From: Gloeopeniophorella convolvens
Taxonomy: Eukaryota > Basidiomycota > Agaricomycetes > Russulales
Direction: 5' to 3'
Assembly (NCBI GenBank): GCA_022496205.1
Contig: WTXD01000002.1
Coordinates: forward strand, 620,001 to 684,000
Length of the DNA stretch: 64,000 bases
Positions 34,601-43,803 of the stretch are shown piece after piece. A model generated the notes under the pieces. It ran no database searches and was not told the DNA's origin. It worked only from the letters and a program-made list of their open reading frames with translations. A program made the translations under genes and the position numbers. Each line of letters opens with the position of its first letter. The stretch's first letter is position 1.

Positions 34601-35273
34601 TTTGAGACGGATGTCAAGGTTGAGCGCACAAGAAATCCTAACCCGACTGTCTGACTGGGGATCTAACGGGCAGTCTTTAGCGCCTTCCGGCTCACCCTCC
34701 AAGCCAGAGAAGAGGCTGGCCGGAACACGGAATAAGTCCTTGATAGCATCGGTCAGCGCGGCATCGAGAGTTGCTAGAGGGGATGTTGGAGGGGGGAGAT
34801 TGGAGAACGGCTCCAGCAGACGGCGAACAAGATCCTGCAGGGGCGACCTTCGTGAGATAAGTGACTGGAAACGAATGCAGGTTGGCCTACGTAGTAGCTC
34901 TCTCGCTGCTTCCGAGCCTCACCATCCCACGACGCTTTGAGAGTTGGAAGAGTGCCAAGCAGTAATCTGATTGTGCTCGTCACTCAAGCACATACCGACT
35001 TCGTCGAAAGACCATACCTCCAAATTCGCGGCCGTAGCCACGAAGGTGTTTCCGGAATCCCTACGGACATTTGGATTCAAGGGATGGTATGCGCATTGTG
35101 GACATACCATAGGCACAGAGATTGCGAAGCCGAGGCAGATCGACGGCTGGTACGCCACCCGAGCGGTCGAGTATTTCTGAGAGCGCATCTAGGCTGATGG
35201 CAAATGAGAACTATGTAACGACACGATCTGTGAAGTCACTGACACATGATTTGGCCGATGCTCCGGGCTCCAT
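31682..35273 (-). CDS. TBC1D5-like TBC-domain protein
   Basis: Related to the Rab7 GAP TBC1D5, which works with retromer at endosomes. TBC domain pieces: LRNLCAYGIPETPSWLRPRI, WRLLLGTLPTLKASWDGEAR, KHASALIRLLYIHSCLNPAN, MASLLIPLYSVLLQEV, EADTFWLFEAMVGEFAELED and YRWLAPLLTHTLPLSSVLSV followed by WDVLFA. A long disordered Ser/Pro-rich half of about 600 residues follows, with a poly-Glu run and repeated WKGITNQ/WRGLTNQ modules. The canonical Gln-finger motif YRQGM is replaced by HSPHM and the IxxDxxR Arg finger is not recognisable. The 5' end is uncertain: ATG at 35273 spliced at a GTGTCA donor, or joining to the upstream IST1-like exons. Confidence 0.78.
33438..33467. repeat. poly-Glu trinucleotide repeat
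   Basis: CTC/CTT-type run encoding about ten consecutive Glu residues on the minus strand, in the disordered part of the TBC protein. Confidence 0.9.
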
Positions 35274-36008
35274 TGTACGTGGAAGGAGCGCGCTATGTCT
35301 GCGAGGTATGTGTGCATATCCGCAGCTGACGCAGGAGGCGCAGACAGTGCGTGAACGACCTGAGACCATGGAGTCAGATGGCTGGGCCATGTGCATGTGT
35401 GATTTGTTCACTGACTTTTGCTGACGCGTATTGGTCTCTATTCGTGCTTGCGGTATGGAGAAAGTGTGGTCCCAAGCGCACTCCAAGCAGCTCGCGACAG
35501 GTCTGCAGATCTGTGGGCTTGGCCTGAGCAAGCTGAAAACAATCTGACGAAAAACTCGCACCTCGGGAGTCTACGTGCGGCGCGGCGAAGATGATGGTGG
35601 ACGCAGCTTCCACTGCCGCAGGGCTCGGGGCACCACTGTGACGTGTTGCAAGTATTCGTTATTTCGAGAAAATCCAGGGTCACTGCCAGCGTACGCACAG
35701 GTCTAGTTCACCAAATCGCTCGAGAAGCACCCCTATCTGCATCTCCAGATTCTCCAAGAAGTCGCCCATGATTTCGTCTTGGATGAGCCTCTGTGCCTTC
35801 GCTCGAGCCAAGGTTTCGTTGCCTTGTTGAAGGAGGATGGATATATCTCGGCTGACGACTTGCCCTTGAGCATCCTTGCGATCGCGAAGCTGCCCCAGTC
35901 GTTGCGCCGTAAGACGGAAATGTGCCTATACCACGGATTATTGAGACGTTCGTCTACGGTGCAGAGGATACCATGCACCTTGGCTCTTGTCGGATCCCAG
36001 GTAGTCAT
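35189..36008 (-). CDS. IST1: IST1-like ESCRT-III regulator
   Basis: IST1 family proteins have an ESCRT-III fold and regulate Vps4 and tubule scission on endosomes. Exons 36008-35979, 35925-35699, 35635-35562, 35510-35416 and 35359-35189 close to 198 aa. Seen: MTTWDPTRAK joined to FRLTAQRLGQLRDRKDAQ, then DISILLQQGNETLARAKAQR, IQDEIMGDFLENLEMQIGVL, LERFGEL, VEAASTIIFAAPHVDSR, DLQTCRELLGVRLG and YLADIARSFHVQW. It lacks the C-terminal MIT-interacting motifs of animal IST1. Its last exon overlaps the putative start of the TBC1D5-like gene on the same strand in another frame. Confidence 0.82.
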
Positions 36009-36336
36009 TATGGCAGTATTGGCAGGGCGAAGCGTGTAGGGTCAAAGAGTGGAAAGGGATGCCTGGGTAAGATGGGCATACAGGGTTTGCAGAACAGCGC
36101 CCAACTGAAAAGCTGATGCGACCGTCTGTCAGAAGCGTCTGGCAGTTGGACGTTGAGCGAAGTCCGCAGACCGGGCAGTCATCACCGGCACGTGCACCGA
36201 CAAATTATAGATAGATATTGCCGCCGGCAACTACAGTATGTATCTCGGTGGCAGTTAACGACCGAGGGCGACTTGTACCAATAAGAACAGCATACAGTAA
36301 GGCTACATAACGCATCAACAATACAGAATCTTTCAC

Positions 36337-37277
36337 TCAGAACCCTCCGAAAAGATGGTTCGGGAGTCGCTTTTCCAATCGACTTTTCCGGCTGGAGTCT
36401 CTACGGACGTCGTCTTCATTCAGATCATCAGAGCGTGAAAGGTGTCGTGAAGCTAGCGAATTCGAATAGGAGGGGTCCTGAGACGCTCCGGCCCCCCACA
36501 AGCTAGGTGTGGCCAACCCTGCTTCCTCATCTGCCGATGGTAACTCGCCACGAGGTCGGCTAGCGTAGCGCCACGTGTATGTGGCAAGACAACAACCATA
36601 CGTTATAACTGTGGCGGGATGGTGAATCTCACGCTCACGACAAGGTCGAAGGCACAGTGTCACTTACGTAGAAATGGAGGGACCCAGCTCGCCATGATAA
36701 TGTAAACGTTGAGTAGTTGACAAACGCCGTGGTCGTCGGGCGCTCGAGTACTCTTCAGAACCAGACTCGTTTTCTCGACTGTGGTAACACTCACTATCAT
36801 CGGGGCATGAAATGGTCGGCGTCCAGGCTGCAAATGACGCAGCGAGCCCCAGATGGCAAGTCAGCAAGAAAAGAAGGCGAGCACCATCAAGCCAGGTCCT
36901 GAACTTGACGAGCAATCTAAACCCGTTCATGAGGTCGTGCATTCGTCACTCTTAGAAGGAGATCACGTACAGAACAGGTAAGATGATTGTTGTCATCGCG
37001 TCGATAACCAGAAACAGCGTAACGAAAGATCCTGGCTTCACATGAGCGGCAGCCCCGCATGACCAACAGCTGCAACGCACTTTCGGCAGAACTGGATAGA
37101 TCCCATCGGATGAACAAGACGCAGGAGAGTAGTATGGCCCAAACAAGGCAGATGATAGTCGTCAAGGCTGAGCAATGGTCGTGAGCACGCAGTGCACGGG
37201 TTATCGCGGAGGCTCGTAAATGCCAACGTACAGAACATTATGACCCGCAACTTCAGAAAAAAAGGTGAATGCTTCAT
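36337..37277 (-). CDS. orphan five-TM membrane protein
   Basis: Not recognised. Five exons assembled in frame (first exon 37277-37232; introns of about 50-65 nt, one with GTGCGT donor after SSSAE). About 225 aa with hydrophobic segments LTTIICLVWAILLSCVLFI, SFVTLFLVIDAMTTIILPVL, LLFLLTCHLGLAASFAA, VCQLLNVYIIMASWVPPFLL and ITYGCCLATYTW. Two Cys (SCPDD and GVCQL) flank a short loop. The tail is hydrophilic, Ser/Arg-rich and ends RLPNHLFGGF. The layout resembles lineage-specific basidiomycete membrane proteins of unknown function. Confidence 0.65.
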
Positions 37278-37744
37278 CTTGGCTACACCGACGCAACCAG
37301 TGCAGTGTCAGTTGGAGGAAAGTCTATGGGCAGTCCACAAAAGCTGGCCGGCCAGTGTCATGCAGGTGCTGCGGTCGGGGAAGTAGGGGTGGGCAGAGTG
37401 TGCGTCGGTCCATTCTATGAAAAGACTCTTGAAAGGTGGCGGCAGAACAATAGGTGGGAGTAAATATGGTCTTGCTTGGCTGTGGTCCTTTGTTACAGTC
37501 ACGGTTCGAGGCTGTTCCAAGTACTTTTGTGTCCCGTTTCGGTTCCGATGTGTGTGATCCGCTCCCGAGACGTTGGCGTTCACCCAGGGTTCACGTTGCC
37601 TCTTGGAAACTGCCACAATACAACGCAGGGCGTAACGGACATAATATTGCTTGCGATATATACAGAGAGCCAATATTATACGTACAAGGGTCCACAATCA
37701 ACACTAGGACGGACATACAACAATAAATGATAGGGTGAATGAAC
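37278..37744. other. intergenic, no gene seen
   Basis: Promoter side of the five-TM gene and 3' side of the retropepsin-like gene, both on minus. Only short ORFs without support. Confidence 0.5.
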
Positions 37745-38815
37745 TCAAGTGACCGTGACAATCTCTCCCTTCCCGTCCTTTAGTATGACCAGTTCACAAT
37801 CCAGCTTCTCGCCCGTGTCAAGGCAAACTATATCGGTGGGGTCGACGGGATTTGTCTTCACTTGTCGCTTTTCCATGAAGGAGCGACCCAAAATAACGTC
37901 AAAGTGTGACTCTTCAGAGAGGTAGACTGCATGAGTGGTCTTTGTCTGGCCAACTGTAATCGGCCATTTTCCAATGCTGTAGATAGAGTAAGACTCGCGA
38001 CGTGCATGCAAAATCAAAAGTGACGAACTTGACTAGCCCGCCATACCCATAATGCCCTGGTGCGGCATCTTCGGGGATAAAGCCATGCCGCATGGCAAAT
38101 TTCCGAGATATATACACATAGCGATAACCCGTCTTGAGTAACATGCGTACTAAACGCGGCGACTTAGTTATTTCACTGAAGGGGTACGGCATTCATACCA
38201 TCCTGCACAGGGCCGATGCTCCCAGTGATAGTGCGGACGCCGTTGCTCGTATGAAACTCCTCGAAGTCTTTTCTATGCTTGAGGACACTGTCGCGCTGAG
38301 GACTATTCTTCTTCTTGCTGCGTGCGGAAGAGGAGTCATGATGGGAATCATGACGAACGGAACCAGTATGGTCACTTCGGAAGAGATAGAATGATGTGTT
38401 TCTGTACGATGACTGGGATGGGAGTGGTTCTGACGGATTTCTCAGAAATAAAGTCGGAGATTCTGCAGTTTCACCTTGCCTCCACTGGAAAATGGTATAG
38501 TCTGCGTCTGAGGGAGACGTCAAGAGGGTAGTTGAGGAAATATGAGATGACGCACCATCGTCAAGGTTCCAAACAGAACCGTTCCATTCGTACTTTAGCC
38601 AGCCGGGTCCTACACGTTTTCCGGAGAAATCGGTGTTCTTTTTTCTGCTCAGCTTGTCAAATAGAGACGTTATAGACTCGTTGGCGACTGGGAAGCAGAA
38701 GGGCTCGAACTTGCGCATATCATCGGGTGAGAGGTTATGGCATACCTGAATGAATCAGAGAGAAAGAAGAGGTAGGGGTATGGAAATCGAGGACTTTCGG
38801 TTTCTCAGATGTCAT
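37745..38815 (-). CDS. retropepsin-like domain protein with KTG in place of DTG
   Basis: Built as MTSEKPK (from 38815) joined by a 49-nt intron to VCHNLSPDDMRKFEPFCFPV, then GWLKYEWNGSVWNLDDG and a basic Ser-rich linker. Two more introns lead to VRMLLKTGYRYVYISRKFA, GYGGLVNIGKWPITVGQT, HAVYLSEESHFDVILGRSFM and ELVILKDGKGEIVTVT. The second half has the beta-rich layout of single-lobe aspartic proteases (active-site strand, flap-like Gly-rich turn, hydrophobic-hydrophobic-Gly ILGRSF). The expected catalytic Asp is Lys (KTG at 38127-38135). It is therefore more likely a binding or structural domain than a protease. I recall similar fungal proteins but know no function. Confidence 0.7.
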
Positions 38816-39899
38816 GCTGAGAGTGAACTGGTGGACTGGGGTGACGAAGTGACTCAGGGGAAGGGTTGCAAGAGGGCGGGACGACCGTCAAGACGGAGCC
38901 GTAATTAAGCGAGCGTTTCAATCCGTCGGCCCGAGTCCGACAGTCTATGTAAGGCGATGACGTCATTGACTAACCGCGATCTACATATCGCTCTTCCTCG
39001 TGCTTTCGGACCTGTGGATCCCTTGCCGGTCGCTTTCCAGTGACTTGCACGCGAGACAGCATTCCTGTTAACTGTAGCAGAGCTGCGTAATTGCGACCAT
39101 CTGGTTATTATTGGGGAGTGCCATAACGTGCCCGGAAGCCATCGGCCACACGAGTTACAACGTATAATAACAGCTTCCCACGGGCCATCTCGTCTTCCCA
39201 ATCGCAACCTGGTTGCCTAGAGCTGCCCAGAGCCGTTAAGGCAGAGTCAAGCACGCGGGCATTATGCTTTTGTGTGACGGCAAGGTGTCTCCGCAATTCA
39301 CTAGTTCCACAATCCACTGGCTCCGGAATCCCCCGGGTCGGTCGGAGTCGATGAGCATCACACGCCCAGGCAGGCTGCTAACCAGCCGGCCTTGGGAGTG
39401 TCGCTGTGAATCACAGTTCCGGACTTCAACGTTTTCAAACTTCGCAGAGTAGATTAACTGATTTGGACATCGACAATCGGAAATTTTGGAATACAGGACC
39501 TTTTGTGAATTAGGCGCTGCGAGAACGACTGTGGTAGGTCGCTGGATGCTGTGTAATGGCGATCACCGTCCATGTGTATATTAGAGTGAAGGATGCACGC
39601 GGCCCCAAAGGCCTTCAGCAACATCTGATCTAGTGCAGCCCGGGTCGTCCACCATGGGTAACAGAGAGGCCAGCGCCATCGCCATCCACTTGCTTTGCCA
39701 CCACTTGAATAGACGCGAGTACATGAAACCCGATGTACGCACCTGTGAATGAAGTCTCATGTTTCATGCCATGGACGCCATGTTGGCATAGAAGTCAGGA
39801 CTCCCCTAGTAGCAGCGCGATGCCCAGTACGGGTGGCAAGGATTCTGATCGTAACCGGGCAGTGTTTTCCCGACTGTGAATGGCATGCAACAAGTTGCG
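38816..39899. other. intergenic between gene and its decayed copy
   Basis: About 1.1 kb without supported gene. No terminal repeats, reverse transcriptase or transposase relic recognised that could explain the neighbouring duplication. Confidence 0.5.
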
Positions 39900-40370
39900 G
39901 TGCTGGATCGCATCATGTAGAACCTAGCTCATCTGTGACTGTAAGTAGAAGGGCGTGTTCCTTTATGACGCCTAGGGTGATAAGTAGTTCTGACGGATTC
40001 CTCAAGTATTTAGCGGGGCGCCTGTACCACTCCCCCGCCTCCGCTTGAAAATGGTGCAGTGCAGTCTGCGCTTGAGAGGGGCGTCAGTGTAACAGCTGAG
40101 AAAAGACACGAGCTGACGCGCACCATCGCTAAGATCCCAGACAGACCGACTCCGTTCGTACTTCATCCAGCCAGGACCAAGACAGTTCCCGGAGAAATAT
40201 ATGTGCTCATTTCTGTTCGACTCTTCAGATAGAGATCATGTTGAAGGTTCGCTGACGACTGCCAAGATGAGGGAGGGCTCAGATTTGCACATAGCATCGG
40301 AGACAACAGTCCCTGAGCGAAACAGAGAGGAAGAGGTGATTGAGGTATGATAGTCAAAAATCTGTTCCTC
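39900..40370 (-). pseudogene. decayed tandem copy of the retropepsin-like gene, 5' half
   Basis: Aligns along its length with 38330-38785 in the same orientation. Conceptual translation of the copy keeps blocks such as GPGWMKYERSRSVWDLSDGA against GPGWLKYEWNGSVWNLDDGA in the parent, but carries stop codons and frameshifts. Similarity continues into the parental first intron (AGAGAGGAAGAGGT against AGAGAGAAAGAAGAGGT), which shows a DNA-level duplication and not a retrocopy. The retropepsin-like 3' half was not found here. Confidence 0.75.
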
Positions 40371-40631
40371 ACATCAAATCTTACCAGTGTATGAAACTTC
40401 GTGCAGCAAGCCTCCAGGATGGAGTCTGAGAAACGCAGAGAGAGGAGCAGAGAAGTAGGCTCGAAGCTGCTCGAAGTGCAGTGTGTCGAGCGGAGGTGTC
40501 CGGGCCGGCCTGAACTAGCCTCAGACCTGCTCAGACTGCACGCAATTCTTTTGCTCAGACGGACTCCATCTTCCAACCAACGACCAAGGATCCAGCAGAC
40601 GTGAGGTCACACCCATACAACTCATTCGACA

Positions 40632-41178
40632 ATGTCCGACCCGAATACTCGTGGGAAGGCCTGGCCGCTCGCTCCTGCCGATCTGAACAATCAGGTGCGC
40701 AAGGCTTTCCATTTCCCCCCCCTGCACCAACAGCATTTTGCCCAGATCCTCGACCTTGTGCAGCAGGCCTCTACTTACAAGCAGCTCAAGAAAGGGGCTA
40801 ATGAAGGTATATTCTATGGCTCCCGTTGTGACTCGTATAGTGACTTGTTTCCCTGACAGCCACGAAAACGCTGAACCGTGGCATCGCTGAGTTTATCATC
40901 TTGACTGCTGATACAGAGCCACTCGAGATTCTGCTCCATCTTCCTCTTCTTTGCGAGGAGAAAGTAGGATTCTTTCTTCCCCTATGGACATTACTCTGAG
41001 AAGTTTTCTTGCTCTGCAGAACGTGCCGTACATCTTCATAGAGTCGAAGGCGGCTCTTGGACGGGCATGTGGAGTCACCAGGCCCGTCATCGCTGCAAGT
41101 GTCACTACCAACGAGCAGCGAGAGTTACAGAGTCAAATTCAGACGGTTAAGAAGGCCATTGACAAACTCATGGTCTAG
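40632..41178 (+). CDS. SNU13: U4 snRNP / box C/D snoRNP protein Snu13 (15.5K)
   Basis: L7Ae-family kink-turn binder, shared by U4/U6.U5 tri-snRNP and box C/D snoRNPs. Exons 40632-40694, 40746-40806, 40860-40963 and 41020-41178 close to 128 aa. Seen: [20 protein letters not shown], the family signature, then [20 protein letters not shown] and [20 protein letters not shown]. The first intron (51 nt) is stop-free and in frame; retention would insert 17 residues between LNNQ and ILDLV. UBC9 lies convergently downstream. Confidence 0.95.
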
Positions 41179-41420
41179 TTTTCGCACCGCTGATCAGAAC
41201 CATTTACACAATGCGAATCATTTGTATCTCACACTAGAAATCGTCTGAGACATGTGGCATGGGACGTACATACATGAAATCACAGCAAAGCTCACTCAAA
41301 CGCCATTACGCCAGCAATGATTACAATGGTAGGGTAGTGGATTAGGCGTAATGGTCATTGACCCATAGGTAAGTGCAAAATGGATAGACAGGAAAGAAAT
41401 AGACGCGGGCGGCGGGCGGG

Positions 41421-42272
41421 CTATTTCGGGATGTTCTCGCGAGCCTGCTGTTTCACCCTACGCCTGACGAGCGATTTCGGGATCAGAGCAGAGAAAAGCC
41501 ACGAATTATGAACTTACTCATATGCCACCTTATCATTCCTGCAGCGAGAGTTCAACACCAGTCTTAATGTAAAATCTTTGGGAGGCTTACTTGAACATTG
41601 TATATGCCTCGCTCTGGGCTGGGTCATTCACATTCGGGTCGTTCAGAAGAGCCTGAACTCCCAGTACAATCTACAGGATGTCGCTTGGTGACCTGATTCT
41701 GTTCAAGCAGTTATAAGCTTACCTGCTTGATAGTAATGGCAGGCTTCCAGGACTTCTCTTCGTCAAGAATGGAAAGGCAAACTGTCCCTGAAGGGAACAC
41801 GTTTGGGTGAAACAGTGGTGGCACGAATTTGCCTGGCAAGAAGTGTGAGTTGGGTGGAGATGTGCACCCGCGGCGCGCGCACATTTAGGAGGCTTGGATG
41901 GGTAGTCTAAGTGTGAACATGAGCAGCGGCTTCGATAGCTCCGTAGAGGACTGCATACCTTCAGGGAAGGTCATTGTTAGTTTGTAAAGCCCACCTTCCC
42001 ATGGTGTCTAGTTAGTAGAGCGGTCAACGCGTCGTGTAAGGTGATGGGCCAGGAGAACGCGAGCTCACCCCATCCTTTCCAGGGATTCCAACCTCCCACT
42101 CCATGAGATTCATGGATCCGTCTGCAGCTTTGGTAGGCTTCGCGTAGAATCCCTAAGAATCGAACGGAGTGAGCGAGGTACGCGTTCGATCAAAAAAAGA
42201 GCGCACGAATGGATGATCCTTCCTCCACTGTTTCCTCTCTTCAGTAAGTCGGGGGCGACAGATGCCAGACAT
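41421..42272 (-). CDS. UBC9: SUMO-conjugating enzyme E2 Ubc9
   Basis: Transfers SUMO to substrates. It starts [20 protein letters not shown] (42272) and continues [72 protein letters not shown] (active-site Cys in GTVCLSI) and ends [11 protein letters not shown]. Exons are short, so none stands out as a long ORF; at least six introns. Size fits the usual 157-158 aa. It shares a 186-bp divergent promoter with PRE2. Confidence 0.93.
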
Positions 42273-42458
42273 GATAGACAATGGTGTTGCTGTTGGGTGT
42301 GATTGAGAGACTTGTTCTCTCGGATGCTCGCTATGCTCGGGCCTGTAGTGCTTAGTCAGCTATGGCCAAACTGGATCAAACAAGTGCGACGCGCGCTCCC
42401 GTTTGAGATAACTCTCGCACCGGCCGCGTCAGCTACCGCGCGTCCGTCCTCACATACC

Positions 42459-43653
42459 ATGAACTCCTTCGCCAACAAGTTTTCCACTACAAGCGCAGAG
42501 AGCGAGATCAGGCAAGCCAAAACCCTGGCAGAAGAGGAGGGGCTGTCAGATGCTATGTGGGGCTCACAAGCGGGATTCGGCCAGTTAGTGGAGGGTCACG
42601 CCTTCAATATCCCCGCCGTACCCGACGTGAGTGACAACGAGCTCACAGTCCATCCGACTCTGACATCATTTACTTGTCGTAACTCTGCACACAGCCATCA
42701 GCTTTCTTGAGGCTGCATACAGATGATCATGCCGATCCCAACTGCAAGATTAAGATCCAGCACGGAACCACTACTCTTGCCTTCCGATTCCAGGGCGGCG
42801 TAATCGTTGCTGTGGATTCGCGCGCCACTGCCGGAAGCTACATAGGTAATTCACGTACATACGGTGTCGATCGCGCTCAACGCCGGCACAGCGTCTGGCA
42901 CCGTGAAGAAGGTCATAGAGATCAACCCGTACTTGCTAGGAACGATGGCCGGTGGTGCAGGTATGTGCCTAGATGAGCCTCAGAGGCTCGTATCCTAACA
43001 ACGCGCTGCGTAGCTGATTGCCAGTACTGGGAAACGTACCTTGGTATTCAATGCCGCCTACATGAACTGAGGAACCGAGAACGGATATCTGTTGCAGCCG
43101 CATCTAAGTATCTCAGCAATCTTGTGTATAGCTACAAGGGGATGGGCCTCAGCATGGTGGGCTCAACGTATCGTTTGCGAGGCCTTGTTACTTACGGCTG
43201 CCAGGGTACGATGATCTGTGGTTGGGATAAGACTGGGCCCGCCATCTTCTACGTTGATTCAGACGGATCCCGTCTGAAGGGCGACCGATTCTCTGTAGGC
43301 TCTGGCAGCACTTTTGCCTACGGCGTCCTCGACCAGGGTTACCGGTGGGACCTGACGGACGAGGAAGCGCAAGAACTTGGGCGCAGGAGCATCTACGCAG
43401 CTGGTCACCGAGATGCTTTCTCGGGTAATACGTGCAATCTCTACCACGTGAAGGAAGATGGCTGGAAGTTCATTGGTACGTTCTTGAGATCAAACTTTAT
43501 ACCGTGTCTAATTGCTGTTCAGGCAACTACGATATTACGAAGATGCACTACGACGGACCGGGTGACGTCCCTGGCGCACCAGGCGGGGGGTACGGCTACG
43601 ATGTTCGTACTGACGGTCGATTCTCTGTGCTTTCGAAGCCGGTTGTAGCGTAG
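42459..43653 (+). CDS. PRE2: 20S proteasome subunit beta-5 (chymotrypsin-like)
   Basis: Catalytic beta subunit with chymotrypsin-like activity. Exons 42459-42626, 42695-42845, 42892-42960, 43014-43156, 43205-43475 and 43523-43653 close to 310 aa including the propeptide. The maturation site is [10 protein letters not shown], giving Thr1; the catalytic Asp and Lys are in [12 protein letters not shown] and the following [12 protein letters not shown] strand; [11 protein letters not shown] follows. Start [10 protein letters not shown] chosen; in-frame codons upstream from 42303 look like leader sequence. Divergent from UBC9. Confidence 0.95.
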
Positions 43654-43803
43654 ATCCAATTTGTACAGTATCGCAGTTGTAGTTTTTCTCACCCTCGGGA
43701 GCTGCAGGCGCTTCCCGATATGGATGACGTCGTTGCTTGATTCGACGCTGCGGCACTGGGCCCGTTAAATGCTCAGGCGACCAAGCTCAGACTGCGTGCT
43801 TCA

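Noticed and set aside
38816..39899. Possible transposon relic linking the retropepsin-like gene and its copy.
   Set aside because: No terminal repeats, target-site duplication, integrase, reverse transcriptase or transposase fragment could be found, and the protein is not flanked by gag/pol sequence.
42303..42458. In-frame N-terminal extension of PRE2 starting MRDLFSRM.
   Set aside because: It would put the UBC9/PRE2 promoter inside coding sequence, and the usual beta-5 N-terminus (MNSFANKF) begins at 42459.
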